A DNA stretch of 49,263 bases from a bacterium (GCA_030648255.1 JAUSHZ010000025.1:1-49263); one strand, 5' to 3'; positions 1 through 7,953 are shown, counted from the stretch's first letter. Notes: generated by a model from the letters alone, not told the origin. Translations and numbers: made by a program.

Positions 1-64
1 ATGTGTGAGTCGTTCATTGTGATAGTCATATACCCCAATGATAACGATTCACACACTACCGCAC

Positions 65-87
65 AAATGAGCCTTTCAGGCTCATTT
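65..87. terminator. Hairpin, possible terminator
   Basis: A perfect 10-bp stem (AAATGAGCCT / AGGCTCATTT) with a three-base loop is followed by a short T-run. It probably ends a transcript entering from the left of the window. No convincing gene is seen in bases 1-250. A 51-codon frame opening at base 1 has no recognisable protein character. Confidence 0.5.
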
Positions 88-187
88 TGCGTTAGAATGA
101 GGACTCATTTCACACGCATTTTGTATTGGATAAGACTCGCCATTTCAAGCCGATAATCAATATGCTAAAATTAACCTGTGTCTAACA

Positions 188-214
188 AATATGTGGTCGT
201 GGTCGTAACCGCAT
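188..214. other. Hairpin upstream of the YggT-like gene
   Basis: Arms ATATGTGGT and ACCGCATAT can pair (8 of 9 positions) around a GTCGTGGTCG-type loop, ending about 37 bases before the start codon at 251. It could be a leader structure. Its role is unknown and it may be coincidental. Confidence 0.3.
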
Positions 215-250
215 ATTAAACTAAAAAATAAATAATTAAATATAAAAATT

Positions 251-604
251 ATGGACTCATATAACTCTCCCTCCACAAAGCCCCTATACCGCGGTACTCA
301 AATTACCTGGTATATTCTGGGGCTTCTTGAAGTGCTGTTGGCGTTTCGATTTGTTTTAAAACTACTTGCCGCCAACCCTTCAGCTGGCTTTAGTAGCTTT
401 ATTTACAATGTCAGTTATCCTTTTGCCGCTCCCTTTCTCGCTGTCTTTCATATCTCAAAGATAGCGGGCAGTATTTTTGAATGGACCACCCTTTTGGCTA
501 TGTTGGTCTACTGGCTGATTGCTTGGGGCATTGTTAAGTTATTTTTTATGAGCAAAACAGTATCCACGCCCGAAGCCGCGTCTAAATTAGAGGATAAGAA
601 ATAA
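251..604 (+). CDS. YggT-like integral membrane protein
   Basis: A 117-residue protein with two hydrophobic segments (about residues 19-41 and 76-98) separated by the loop YPFAAPFLAVF, the arrangement seen in the YggT family, where each hydrophobic segment is followed by a conserved P-rich loop. A short charged tail ends the protein. YggT proteins are linked to cell envelope and division functions but their exact activity is unsettled. The upstream region is AT-rich without a clear Shine-Dalgarno. A strong hairpin terminator follows directly, so the gene looks monocistronic. Confidence 0.6.
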   Translation: MDSYNSPSTKPLYRGTQITWYILGLLEVLLAFRFVLKLLAANPSAGFSSFIYNVSYPFAAPFLAVFHISKIAGSIFEWTTLLAMLVYWLIAWGIVKLFFMSKTVSTPEAASKLEDKK

Positions 605-620
605 CATTAGGGGACAAAAT

Positions 621-657
621 AAACTAAAAAACCTTTTCAAAAAAGGTTTTTTAGTTT
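621..657. terminator. Bidirectional intrinsic terminator
   Basis: A perfect 17-bp inverted repeat (arms AAACTAAAAAACCTTTT and its complement) with a 3-base loop CAA, with T-runs on either strand. It lies between the convergent genes ending at 604 (+) and 666 (-) and can serve both. Confidence 0.85.
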
Positions 658-665
658 ATTTTTAA

Positions 666-1091
666 TTATCGTGCCGCTTTTTTAGCCATCTTTTTAACAC
701 CTTTCACTGCTTTACGCTTCACGGCTTTTTTTGAACCAGTAAGTGTTTTCCAGTGCTTTTTTAAACCTGAAGCCAACTCGCTTATTTCTTCGTGGCTAGC
801 CTTCATTCCTTTCTCGTACTCCCCAGCTACAGAATCAATAATATCATGATAAACAGCCTCGCTAACTTCGCTGGCTGTTTCAAGTTTCTCTATAACATCT
901 CCTTTCATTTTAATGGCCCAAGCCTTGGCATGTTTCTGATTTGTCTTTCCTTTTGGCCCAAAGAAAAAGTAAGCTGTAGCTGCCAAGCCAGCCAGACTTG
1001 CTCCTAAAATAGCTCCGCCCACTACACTTGAAGCACTTGAACCGCTCTTTTTTACTGTTTTTTTTGTTGTCATATATTTTTTTTCAGCCAT
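666..1091 (-). CDS. YtxH-like membrane-anchored protein with Lys/Ala-rich tail
   Basis: A 141-residue protein. After a Lys/Ser/Thr-rich N-terminus comes a Gly/Ala-rich hydrophobic helix (about 22-45) ending in FFFGPKGK, typical of YtxH-type proteins. A helical middle section and a strongly basic tail (KKAVKRKAVKGVKKMAKKAAR) follow. The tail resembles histone-H1-like or nucleoid-binding extensions, so DNA or anionic surface binding is possible, but this is inference. A second in-frame ATG at codon 7, preceded by the AT-rich leader common in this window, is an alternative start. Confidence 0.5.
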   Translation of the reverse strand: MAEKKYMTTKKTVKKSGSSASSVVGGAILGASLAGLAATAYFFFGPKGKTNQKHAKAWAIKMKGDVIEKLETASEVSEAVYHDIIDSVAGEYEKGMKASHEEISELASGLKKHWKTLTGSKKAVKRKAVKGVKKMAKKAAR

Positions 1092-1097
1092 AGGCTG

Positions 1098-1112
1098 ACC
1101 CGCCTTAGGCGG
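1098..1112. repeat. Short GC palindrome
   Basis: CCCGCCTTAGGCGGG, arms of 6-7 bases, lies between two co-directional genes. It resembles the short GC-rich palindromes dispersed in many bacterial genomes. It has no T-run and is unlikely to be a terminator by itself. Confidence 0.4.
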
Positions 1113-1118
1113 GAATTA

Positions 1119-1379
1119 TTATTTACGACTTTTTTTACGACTTTTCCGCGATGGAGGAAAAAATATCCGAAAAATTATATTATCTTCCAAGCGAGTTTTA
1201 AGTTCGGCTATGAACTCTTCCGAATCTTTGAAGCCATCCTCAAGCGCTTTTGAAATTTTATATAAAATTTTTCCTGCTTTAATTAAATAAACCAAAAGAA
1301 CAGAAGCTAAAATCGTTAATACGACCGTTGCCACAGAAGATATAAAAAAGAAAACATCTACTTTTATTAATGATTCCAT
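1119..1379 (-). CDS. Small single-pass membrane protein
   Basis: An 86-residue protein with one transmembrane helix (about 8-32), an amphipathic charged middle and a basic tail ending RKSRKKSRK. It is not recognised. It lies 27 bp upstream of the YtxH-like gene in the same direction, so the two are probably cotranscribed and may both be small envelope-associated proteins with basic cytoplasmic tails. Confidence 0.5.
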   Translation of the reverse strand: MESLIKVDVFFFISSVATVVLTILASVLLVYLIKAGKILYKISKALEDGFKDSEEFIAELKTRLEDNIIFRIFFPPSRKSRKKSRK

Positions 1380-1422
1380 GAATTAATTTTATCACATTTA
1401 TCAAAAAAATAACAAGATGATG

Positions 1423-1824
1423 CTAAAAAATATCAATTACTGCACTCACAACAAGAGCAATAAGAGAAACAAAAAATATGAAGGCTGAATTAATCCTTGC
1501 CTTGGAAGTGAGGGTAGTTTTTATCAAGTATGAAAGAGCTGGTTTTTCTTTTTCGTTTATATCGCTTTTTTCAATAACTTCAACTAGATTATGGTCCTTT
1601 ATAAGGTTTGCTCTTTTTCTTTCAATATCTGAGCGGTGGCCAAAGTATAAAATAAAGCCTATGGTTCCTATGTACCAAGAAACTTTTATCCAAAAAGGAT
1701 CTAGTAGAAATATTATTCTATAGGCAATAGTTGCAATTATCCCCGATAAAAAGAAGAAAAGACGTAAAAATTTTGAACTAGGTTCTACTTGCATATTCTT
1801 AATTATACTAAAAAATTGCCTCAA
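1423..1824 (-). CDS. Hypothetical multi-pass membrane protein
   Basis: A 133-residue protein with three hydrophobic segments (about 20-40, 47-62 and 110-131) and a charged cytoplasmic-type loop in the middle. No motif is recognised. It lies 12 bp downstream of the ABC-F gene and is probably in the same transcript. Confidence 0.5.
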   Translation of the reverse strand: MRQFFSIIKNMQVEPSSKFLRLFFFLSGIIATIAYRIIFLLDPFWIKVSWYIGTIGFILYFGHRSDIERKRANLIKDHNLVEVIEKSDINEKEKPALSYLIKTTLTSKARINSAFIFFVSLIALVVSAVIDIF

Positions 1825-1836
1825 GGGCTAACCCTG

Positions 1837-3294
1837 TTATAACCCTCCTAAATCTAATGTAAAGTCAGCTCTTACTTTTTCCACAAAATCTTTGTTATGA
1901 CTCACCAATATCATAGCCCCATCAAAATCATTAATTGCTTTAGCGATTACTGGAATATGGCGAAAATTAATATGATTCGTTGGCTCGTCAAGAATAAGCA
2001 AGCCCGGCTTTTCTAAAGCAATAGTGGCAAAAGCAACAAGCCCTTTTTGGCCTTCTGATAAAGACCCTATTTTCGCCTTTAATATTTCGCTATCCAAAAG
2101 AAACCCGGCTGCGTGAGCTCGAAGTACTTGCTCTGTGCCATCGCTTCCCATTGCATTTGAAAGCGCTTCATAAACAGTTGCATTAAAATCTAGTGTTGAA
2201 AAATCTTGCCTATAATATCCAATTTTAACGCCCTCTTTTATAGACGCTCCTTTTGCGCTTCCCATGACCAGCTTTTCTAAAAGTGTAGTTTTGCCAATTC
2301 CATTTGGCCCAATTAAAAGCAATCTTTCTTTCTTATTTAGGGTTATATTTATTTTTTTATCTACAAATTTATGATTTATAGAAACTGCCACAGAGTCTAA
2401 TTGTAAAATTACACCTCCAATATCTTTTTGTGATGGAATAATAAACTTTTTTATTGTTTTATCTTCGCGTCTCAAGTCAACAACTTCACCCTCCAGCTTC
2501 TGTATCTCCTTTCTCATAGTTGAGGCAACATCTCTTAAATGTCCTCCTTTTTGGGCAAAAAAGTTTGCCTGCTCCTTTCTATGGGAAATATCTTTTTCTA
2601 ATCTAGCGTTTGTCATTCGCTCTCTTTCCAAGCGTATCTTGATTTCTTTAACAACAGAAAAATAATCGCCCGTATACTGCTCAACTTTTTTCGAAAATAT
2701 ATCTAAATACAAAACTCCTTGGGTAAAAGTATTTAAAAAATCAGCATCATGAGAAATAACAATACAGGTCTTTGGATACTCAACAATAAATTTTGTTAAG
2801 TGAGAAATGCCTGCCTTATCTAAATTGTTTGTTGGCTCGTCTAATAAAAGCAGGTCTGGATTTTGGATTAAGGCCGAAGCTAAGAGAATTCGCGCCCCTT
2901 GCCCACCAGAAAGATTTTTAACTACCCTATTATGGGGGAGAGCAAGATTTACCACTTCTAAGACATCGTCAATTTTTTTATCAATGTTATATATTTTTTC
3001 TGAAAAACATTTTTCAAAAAATTCTTTTATAGTTAACTTTAGATCTTCGCGGGAAATTACTTGTTTGGATATAGCTATTGTTAAGCCCTTGTCTATGTTA
3101 ATTGAGCCCGAGTCGGGGTTTGCTTCTCCAGTTATTAATTGAAAAATTGTGCTTTTGCCAGCGCCGTTCTGCCCCATTAAAGTAATTTTTGAATTTCGCC
3201 GAACTGAAAGACTCGCCTCATTTAGAATAGGTTTATTTTGACTCCACTCAAAAGAGACTTCTTTAAATCTTATAATTGTTTCGTCGGTTGGCAT
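1837..3294 (-). CDS. ABC-F family ATPase (ribosome-associated type)
   Basis: A soluble protein of 485 residues with two ABC ATPase domains and no membrane segments, the layout of ABC-F proteins (EttA/Uup/resistance factors), which act on the ribosome. Domain 1 has Walker A GQNGAGKST, signature LSGGQ and Walker B LLLLDEPTNNLD. A charged coiled linker (KEIKIRLERERM...) follows. Domain 2 has GPNGIGKTT, a variant signature LSEGQ and LLILDEPTNH. The ORF track begins at a TTG at 3327, but that stretch is read from a terminator hairpin, so I chose the ATG at 3294. It is shorter than most ABC-F proteins (about 520-650). The subfamily cannot be assigned by eye. Confidence 0.85.
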   Translation of the reverse strand: MPTDETIIRFKEVSFEWSQNKPILNEASLSVRRNSKITLMGQNGAGKSTIFQLITGEANPDSGSINIDKGLTIAISKQVISREDLKLTIKEFFEKCFSEKIYNIDKKIDDVLEVVNLALPHNRVVKNLSGGQGARILLASALIQNPDLLLLDEPTNNLDKAGISHLTKFIVEYPKTCIVISHDADFLNTFTQGVLYLDIFSKKVEQYTGDYFSVVKEIKIRLERERMTNARLEKDISHRKEQANFFAQKGGHLRDVASTMRKEIQKLEGEVVDLRREDKTIKKFIIPSQKDIGGVILQLDSVAVSINHKFVDKKINITLNKKERLLLIGPNGIGKTTLLEKLVMGSAKGASIKEGVKIGYYRQDFSTLDFNATVYEALSNAMGSDGTEQVLRAHAAGFLLDSEILKAKIGSLSEGQKGLVAFATIALEKPGLLILDEPTNHINFRHIPVIAKAINDFDGAMILVSHNKDFVEKVRADFTLDLGGL

Positions 3295-3315
3295 ATCAGT
3301 AGATATATTAACATA

Positions 3316-3341
3316 AAAAACCGCCAAAAGGCGGCTTTTTA
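3316..3341 (-). terminator. Intrinsic terminator after the small basic gene
   Basis: GCCGCC / GGCGGC arms with an AAAA-type loop and T-runs on both sides lie just downstream of the minus-strand 46-codon gene and immediately upstream of the ABC-F start. It separates the two transcripts. Confidence 0.7.
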
Positions 3342-3353
3342 AAAACTTTATTT

Positions 3354-3494
3354 TTATTTACGCTTTTTGTTTCTATTTTTACTCTCCCTTTCTTTCTTCG
3401 CTGTCAACATAACCTTTTTTATTTCTAACCGCTTTTTGGTTTTGTGGGAATGTGTTTTTCTCTGCTTTCCCACCCCATTAGCTCTTTTTGCCAT
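3354..3494 (-). CDS. Very small, highly basic protein (46 aa)
   Basis: Not in the ORF track because of its length. ATG at 3494, TAA at 3354; the protein begins MAKRANGVGKQRKTHSHKTK and is about 45 percent Lys or Arg. It has an AT-rich leader (AAAAATAT before ATG) like many genes here and a terminator after it, so it looks like a real single-gene transcript. The composition fits a small RNA-binding or ribosome-associated protein. It does not match bL32, bL34 or bL36 by eye, so no name is given. Confidence 0.6.
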   Translation of the reverse strand: MAKRANGVGKQRKTHSHKTKKRLEIKKVMLTAKKERESKNRNKKRK

Positions 3495-3554
3495 ATATTT
3501 TTATCTAGTTAATTATTCCTACTATTTAAGTATAGCATAAAAAATAGATAGAGG

Positions 3555-3560
3555 TATAAT
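3555..3560 (+). promoter_or_regulatory. -10 box, probably leaderless transcript
   Basis: TATAAT ends 8 nt before the ATG at 3569. A transcript would start within about 2 nt of the start codon. No Shine-Dalgarno is present. Confidence 0.55.
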
Positions 3561-3568
3561 AATTTAAT

Positions 3569-4651
3569 ATGACTGTTTTAGCCACTATTATTTTAATTGC
3601 CACTTTGGTAAATCTTTTTCTAGTTGTATTGGCTTTAGCAAGCAAGCCACGCCAAAAAATCCATTATTTGTTTAGCGGTTTTTTCTTAGTTTTCACGCTT
3701 TGGATATTTGCTAATTTTTTGTTGATTATTTTGCCCTCAACCTTTTGGATAAAAAGTACTTACGCCTTTGGGTTTTTGGCGGCTCTGAGCGCTCTTTTTT
3801 GGATATGGAAAATATGCGATAAAAAGATTACGAAAACCAAAATTATTATTGTTTCTGTTGTGGCAATTTTTGCAGTATTTGCTTGCTATTTTTTACTAAC
3901 CGTACCCGGACACAGCGCGGAAGAAATAAGCAATGCGTATGAGGGTAGCATTGAATACTCGGGAAACCAAATATTTTTTTCAATTTATTTTCCTTCTTTG
4001 GCTGGAATTTTCATCATCCTTATTGCCACATTAGCGTTTGGCTACAAGCGCGCTAAAGACCTTCAAAAAAAACAAATTGGCTATGTTTTAATTGGCCTCT
4101 CTATCAATATTTTTTGCGTTGCCGTGTCTAACTTTGTTTTCCCGTATTTAAACTTATACAAGCTTACGCCGATTTTTGATAGCCCAACCTCTTTATTTTT
4201 CTCTATTTTTTCTTTACTGGCAATAAGCAAGTATCGCCTCCTAGAAACCAAAGTTATTTTAACAGAAATTTTAGTTGTTATTACTGGGCTTGTTTTGCTA
4301 ACATTGCCATTTTTGATGGAAACTCCTGTTTTAATAACAACTACTGCAGTGGTTTTTGGTATTTTTTGCATTTGCGGCTATATGTTAGTAAAAAGCGCTG
4401 TTAAAGAAAGCCATTATAAGGATAGGTTAGAAAAAGAGGTTGCCTTGCGCACCGATGACCTAAAAATTGCCATAATTAAAGCCGAAGCCCGCGCCGAAGA
4501 AGCAGAAAAAGCAAAAAATCTTGCTGAACAAAGAATGCAAGAAATAAACAAAAGAAAAGAGGAATTGGAAAAATTTTATAAACTCACTGTTGGAAGGGAA
4601 CTAAAAATGATTGAACTAAAAGAAAAAATCAAAAAGCTAAAAGATGTTTAA
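3569..4651 (+). CDS. 7TM sensor-like membrane protein with C-terminal coiled coil, no kinase domain
   Basis: A 360-residue protein. Residues 1-275 hold about eight hydrophobic helices, similar in pattern to the N-terminal seven-helix sensor region of some histidine kinases (7TMR/16TM types), with an extracytoplasmic loop around 115-135. Residues 285-360 are a long charged coiled coil (EARAEEAEKAKNLAEQRM). There is no H-box or ATPase domain, so this is a sensor module without output, or a partner of a separate kinase. Its 3' end overlaps the convergent gene at 4629 by 23 bp. The function is unknown. Confidence 0.55.
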   Translation: MTVLATIILIATLVNLFLVVLALASKPRQKIHYLFSGFFLVFTLWIFANFLLIILPSTFWIKSTYAFGFLAALSALFWIWKICDKKITKTKIIIVSVVAIFAVFACYFLLTVPGHSAEEISNAYEGSIEYSGNQIFFSIYFPSLAGIFIILIATLAFGYKRAKDLQKKQIGYVLIGLSINIFCVAVSNFVFPYLNLYKLTPIFDSPTSLFFSIFSLLAISKYRLLETKVILTEILVVITGLVLLTLPFLMETPVLITTTAVVFGIFCICGYMLVKSAVKESHYKDRLEKEVALRTDDLKIAIIKAEARAEEAEKAKNLAEQRMQEINKRKEELEKFYKLTVGRELKMIELKEKIKKLKDV

Positions 4652-5132
4652 ATTTTACAGTTGCTTTGTCTTTCTTAAAATCAACTAACTGCCATTCTAT
4701 TCCTGGTGTCTCAACGCCATATTTTTGAAAATTTTGATAGCTCTGGCCAGCTAACTTGCTTATAAAAAAGTTTATCAAAAAAGATGGTACTGGCATAAAG
4801 CCATATCTCATCTTTAAAAATTTCGGATAAAGCTTACCATTCTGCGCAGTAATTGAAACACGCGCGAAAATCTTTGCAGTAATCGGTTTCTGGGCAATAA
4901 ATATTGTTTCCGCGTAGCCGTCATAAATTTTTACTGCCCCGCTCTTTATGTATCCCTTTAATTGCCCATTAACAGCGTCTGTAAGTAGCTGGTCAAAATC
5001 TTTCTCATATATTGTCATTTGAATAGCTCCATCAGCGCTCACGGTTTGCTGTATTGTTGCTGCCCAAGCCAAGTTAAATCCAATAATAGTGAACAAGACG
5101 ACTACAATGGCAAAGCATATAATGTTTTTCAT
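4629..5132 (-). CDS. Exported protein of unknown function
   Basis: A 167-residue protein with a clear signal peptide (hydrophobic 4-22, likely cut after AWA). The mature part is mostly beta-strand-like, with a pattern loosely like YpmS/DUF2140 lipid-facing proteins, but that match is weak. A TATAAT box lies only 6 nt before the ATG, suggesting a leaderless mRNA. The 3' end overlaps the converging sensor-like gene. Confidence 0.5.
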   Translation of the reverse strand: MKNIICFAIVVVLFTIIGFNLAWAATIQQTVSADGAIQMTIYEKDFDQLLTDAVNGQLKGYIKSGAVKIYDGYAETIFIAQKPITAKIFARVSITAQNGKLYPKFLKMRYGFMPVPSFLINFFISKLAGQSYQNFQKYGVETPGIEWQLVDFKKDKATVKFKHLLAF

Positions 5133-5155
5133 ATTTTTATTATACCAAATTTTGC

Positions 5156-6100
5156 TTATTTAATCCTGCATTTATTTTCTAGGGCTGTGAGGTCATCTGC
5201 TGTTAAGTTATCGTTCACGCCTTCATTTAGGTAATACATAATGGCTTTGGGGTTATCAATATGCGAAAGAATCAAAGCGTGCCCAAGCTCGTGGGCTAAA
5301 ACCCTCACAAGCTGGCTATTGTTGTTAAATTCAAAAATATTAATTGTTGCTCCTCCGGCTTTGCTTATATATTCGCCCTCGTTAAATTGTTTGCCAGCTG
5401 ATGAGCCAACTGTATTGTATTTGCTCACCTGAAGATTAAGCGTGGCAATTAATTTGTTAAGAATTATCTCTGTTGAATTTATAGTATTAACCAATCCATT
5501 AAAAGAATCCTTAACTTGATTAATTGCTATAACCTGATTATTTAAATCAGCCCTTCTTTGCTCTAACATTTTGTATTCTTCTTTCGGCGCTCCGCCCCGA
5601 GTATTCCAATAGCTAACATCTTTTTCAAAAGCGCTTTTGTCTTGGTTATAGGTTGCAACCAAGGCATCTATTTGCGTTTTTTCTTTATTATACACAGCAA
5701 TAAGCGAATCATACTTGGCCTTTACTGTGTCGTAGGTAGAGCGGTCGTCTTTAATAACTATGCCTATTTTTCTTAATGCGTCTGTGGCTTCCTGGCGATA
5801 GTCATAAATAAAATTTATCTTTAAATTTCCTGTGGGTGAATATTGAAATAACTGTTTGTTCACTGGCGATTCCCATATTTTTTCAGCCTGTTCTATAGCA
5901 TTTAATAATTCTTCTTTTGTTAAGCCAAAGCGCGGGTCAATACTGGCAATAGAATATGTTATTGGCCTTTGGCAGGGCTGCACTCGATTTAAAATCATCT
6001 GCAAAAAATGGCTAACATTTTCCCTGTAGTAATAGCCAAAACCCAAAAACAACAAGATAATAAACGCCCCAGCAAAAAATTTCCCTTGAAAAATTTTCAT
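5156..6100 (-). CDS. Membrane-anchored matrixin-like zinc metalloprotease
   Basis: A 314-residue protein. An N-terminal hydrophobic segment (about 8-25) acts as signal or anchor. The long middle (about 115-225) is a coiled-coil-rich spacer. Near the C-terminus is HELGHALILSH, which fits the metzincin/matrixin zinc site HExxHxxxxxH, followed by a Met-turn candidate (AIMYY). It would act outside the cytoplasmic membrane. Insertion of the coiled coil between the start of the catalytic domain and its zinc helix is unusual for the family. The substrate is unknown. Confidence 0.75.
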   Translation of the reverse strand: MKIFQGKFFAGAFIILLFLGFGYYYRENVSHFLQMILNRVQPCQRPITYSIASIDPRFGLTKEELLNAIEQAEKIWESPVNKQLFQYSPTGNLKINFIYDYRQEATDALRKIGIVIKDDRSTYDTVKAKYDSLIAVYNKEKTQIDALVATYNQDKSAFEKDVSYWNTRGGAPKEEYKMLEQRRADLNNQVIAINQVKDSFNGLVNTINSTEIILNKLIATLNLQVSKYNTVGSSAGKQFNEGEYISKAGGATINIFEFNNNSQLVRVLAHELGHALILSHIDNPKAIMYYLNEGVNDNLTADDLTALENKCRIK

Positions 6101-6108
6101 AAACTTTT

Positions 6109-6130
6109 CCCAGTGTCAGACATATGCCTG
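6109..6130 (+). repeat. Dispersed palindromic repeat, copy 1
   Basis: CCCAGTGTCAGACATATG is identical to bases 7273-7290. It continues as CCTG, giving a near palindrome around CATATG. Copies 1 and 2 lie in the same orientation on either side of the STAS-like/HTH-ATPase gene pair. Confidence 0.7.
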
Positions 6131-6141
6131 CCACTTAATAA

Positions 6142-6435
6142 TTACGGCCTAACTTTAAATGATCGCTTATTGGCTTCTTGAAGAATCCTGATGGTTGCAT
6201 GTACTGAAAGATTATCGCTTGGTAAGAGTGTTAACTTCTCATCTAATTGATTAAGTAGCGGACTTAAAAATTCATCGGCCCATGAAGGTGATAATGTTAA
6301 TACGCCAGAAAAATCTATTTCCAACTCTTCGTCTTTAGGAAGCTCGCGCAAAGTTGGTTGAAATGCCTTGAAAGCTTCACTACCCAATTCCCTTGATATT
6401 AATGTTTGGCCAAACTTTTCTAATTGTAATTTCAT
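6142..6435 (-). CDS. STAS-like (DUF4325-type) domain protein
   Basis: A 97-residue single-domain protein. The pattern EIDFSGVLTLSPSWADEFLSPL resembles the central strand, helix and nucleotide-facing loop of STAS-like DUF4325 proteins, which relate to anti-sigma-factor antagonists. It lies 12 bp downstream of an ATPase of the histidine-kinase/anti-sigma fold, the usual partner, so the two likely form a switch. An AT-rich leader precedes its ATG. Confidence in the fold is moderate to good; the regulated target is unknown. Confidence 0.7.
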   Translation of the reverse strand: MKLQLEKFGQTLISRELGSEAFKAFQPTLRELPKDEELEIDFSGVLTLSPSWADEFLSPLLNQLDEKLTLLPSDNLSVHATIRILQEANKRSFKVRP

Positions 6436-6447
6436 ATATTTTTTTTA

Positions 6448-7167
6448 TTAAAACTCTATTTTCGCTAAACATCCTCGCAAAATGTGCTGACCACGGATAA
6501 CCCGAAACGCTTTATCCACGCCTCGCATACGCACTTCTGCATCTCCGCTGGTGTAAAATAAATCAATTGGCTGTTCGGTAACCACCTCCCGAACAAGCTT
6601 AAGTCCATTTCCGCGTTTCTCCGGCGCCCGACCAGAAATAAATTCAGTAAAAGCAACTTCTACCGCCACCACATGACTTGGAAGTTGCGGACGAATCTGA
6701 CGCAATGTTTCTAAAATACCTAATCCTCTATCGGCAAGAACTATGATACGCTTCTCAAGGTCATAACCAAAAAAGATTCCTGCTGTATCTGGCCACTTTC
6801 CTAAATTATGAGCAAACGAATTATCACCGATTTCTCCAGTAATTAAAACAATCAAAGAATACAATTTTTCAAACCCTGGTTTATGCATAAGTACATACTC
6901 CATTTTTGTTAACCTTGCGTTAAAAATCGAACTCGTCTGACAATAAAACGTGCCCGGGAACTCAATACCGTCTTGAATCCATTCGGAGGCAAATTTCATT
7001 AAATCACTGGCAAAAACTTCTAAATCTTTCTCGCGATAATACCGATGAGTTCCGCCATCCTTTTTGATTGCGATTAACTTACCGCTTTCGTCCCAACGAC
7101 GCAATGTATTCAAAGAAACGCCGAGATATTCAGCGGCTTGACCAATTGTAAATAATTTTTCATCCAT
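6448..7167 (-). CDS. Fusion of MerR/excisionase-type HTH with HATPase domain
   Basis: A 239-residue protein. Residues 4-52 form a MerR-type winged HTH (IGQAAEYLGVSLNTLRRWD, then GGTHRYY). Residues 85-235 form a GHKL-type ATPase: N-box EIGDNSFAHN, G1 DRGLGI, G2 RGNGLKLV. No phospho-acceptor histidine domain is present, so it resembles an anti-sigma-type ATPase tethered to DNA. The STAS-like gene follows 12 bp downstream. Three phased repeats lie just upstream (7193-7243), suggesting autoregulation. Domain calls are firm; the circuit is inferred. Confidence 0.8.
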   Translation of the reverse strand: MDEKLFTIGQAAEYLGVSLNTLRRWDESGKLIAIKKDGGTHRYYREKDLEVFASDLMKFASEWIQDGIEFPGTFYCQTSSIFNARLTKMEYVLMHKPGFEKLYSLIVLITGEIGDNSFAHNLGKWPDTAGIFFGYDLEKRIIVLADRGLGILETLRQIRPQLPSHVVAVEVAFTEFISGRAPEKRGNGLKLVREVVTEQPIDLFYTSGDAEVRMRGVDKAFRVIRGQHILRGCLAKIEF

Positions 7168-7192
7168 ATAGAATATGATAACATATTGTCAA

Positions 7193-7243
7193 AATCTACA
7201 CAAGTAGCGTCTAAATCTACCCAAAAATATATCAATCTACCCA
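7193..7243 (-). promoter_or_regulatory. Three phased operator-like repeats
   Basis: AATCTAC(A/C)CA starts at 7193, 7214 and 7234, spaced 21 and 20 bp, i.e. two helical turns apart on one DNA face. The first repeat also forms the inverted pair CTAC-ACAA-GTAG. They lie 26-76 bp upstream of the HTH-ATPase start. A TTGACA-like -35 occurs at 7187-7192 on the minus strand, but its -10 would overlap the start codon, so the promoter is not assigned. Confidence 0.65.
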
Positions 7244-7272
7244 TTAACCACCTATAACTCCCCATGATATCT

Positions 7273-7294
7273 CCCAGTGTCAGACATATGTCTG
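7273..7294 (+). repeat. Dispersed palindromic repeat, copy 2
   Basis: The second copy of CCCAGTGTCAGACATATG, here completed to a perfect palindrome CAGACATATGTCTG (7281-7294). It lies in the same orientation as copy 1 at 6109, with the STAS-like/HTH-ATPase pair between them. Confidence 0.7.
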
Positions 7295-7361
7295 ATCCCA
7301 CCATCATTGATTCATTATATTAAACAATAACAATATCTCCAAATTTTCCACCCCGTAAAAC

Positions 7362-7389
7362 CAAAACTCGCCCACAGGCGAGTATTTTT
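7362..7389 (-). terminator. Intrinsic terminator after the toxin gene
   Basis: ACTCGCC / GGCGAGT with a four-base loop, and T-rich flanks on both strands. On the minus strand it lies about 43 bp beyond the end of the gene at 7432. Confidence 0.65.
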
Positions 7390-7431
7390 ATTTCCCCTTC
7401 TCTCCCTATCCAATTTAATGATGGTATATAA

Positions 7432-7953
7432 TTAATATCTAAAATCTATTAAATTATCGTCGTTAATAAAATCGTTTTTAATAATGTTAAAAAAATCCTC
7501 AAATTCTATTGGCTTGTGTACATTATAATGAGGCGGTACATTATCTAAAACATGTAGATGATCTTTCGGATATTCTTTTCTATTCTCTGCCCTATCCTCT
7601 TTTTGTTCTTTATTCGCATGTGATTCATAGCGAAATTCAAATGTCTTATATCCAGTTTTTTTATTAAGCATGCAAGCAAAAACGTACTCGACATAGGGAA
7701 TTTCAAATCTATAGCTATATTCAACTCTTTTATCATTAATCCAAGTTTCTTGAATTTTTATACAAGAAATAATCTTTTTATGTGTAGATCTTAAAAACAG
7801 AGAGCTATGTATAATCTCATACACGCCCTTGCTAATCGGATTCTCTTTCATTCTTACAACATTCGGTGTTCCATCGCAAAAATATTTTTGATTGTCTGAT
7901 AAAATTTTATTGATTCTGTCAATGTGTCGGCGTAGGTCAGTTATTTTTTGCAT
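7432..7953 (-). CDS. Probable toxin of TumE/DUF6516 type
   Basis: A 173-residue protein. Its second half carries FEFRYESHA... followed by DHLHVLDNVPPHYNVHKP and FEDFFNIIKNDF, matching the usual order in TumE/DUF6516 toxins: an FRYD-like strand, a conserved P-H-H segment and a C-terminal helix. It overlaps the upstream gene by 17 bp, as expected for a toxin translated after its antitoxin. The assignment rests on pattern and gene order; the molecular target is not known from sequence. Confidence 0.6.
   Translation of the reverse strand: MQKITDLRRHIDRINKILSDNQKYFCDGTPNVVRMKENPISKGVYEIIHSSLFLRSTHKKIISCIKIQETWINDKRVEYSYRFEIPYVEYVFACMLNKKTGYKTFEFRYESHANKEQKEDRAENRKEYPKDHLHVLDNVPPHYNVHKPIEFEDFFNIIKNDFINDDNLIDFRY

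Noticed and set aside
1-157. 51-codon plus-strand frame opening at base 1
   Set aside because: No recognisable protein features, contains a terminator-like hairpin, and no sign of a continuing gene.
3294-3327. Longer TTG start of the ABC-F gene
   Set aside because: The extra 11 codons are read from a terminator hairpin; the ATG at 3294 is in a better position.
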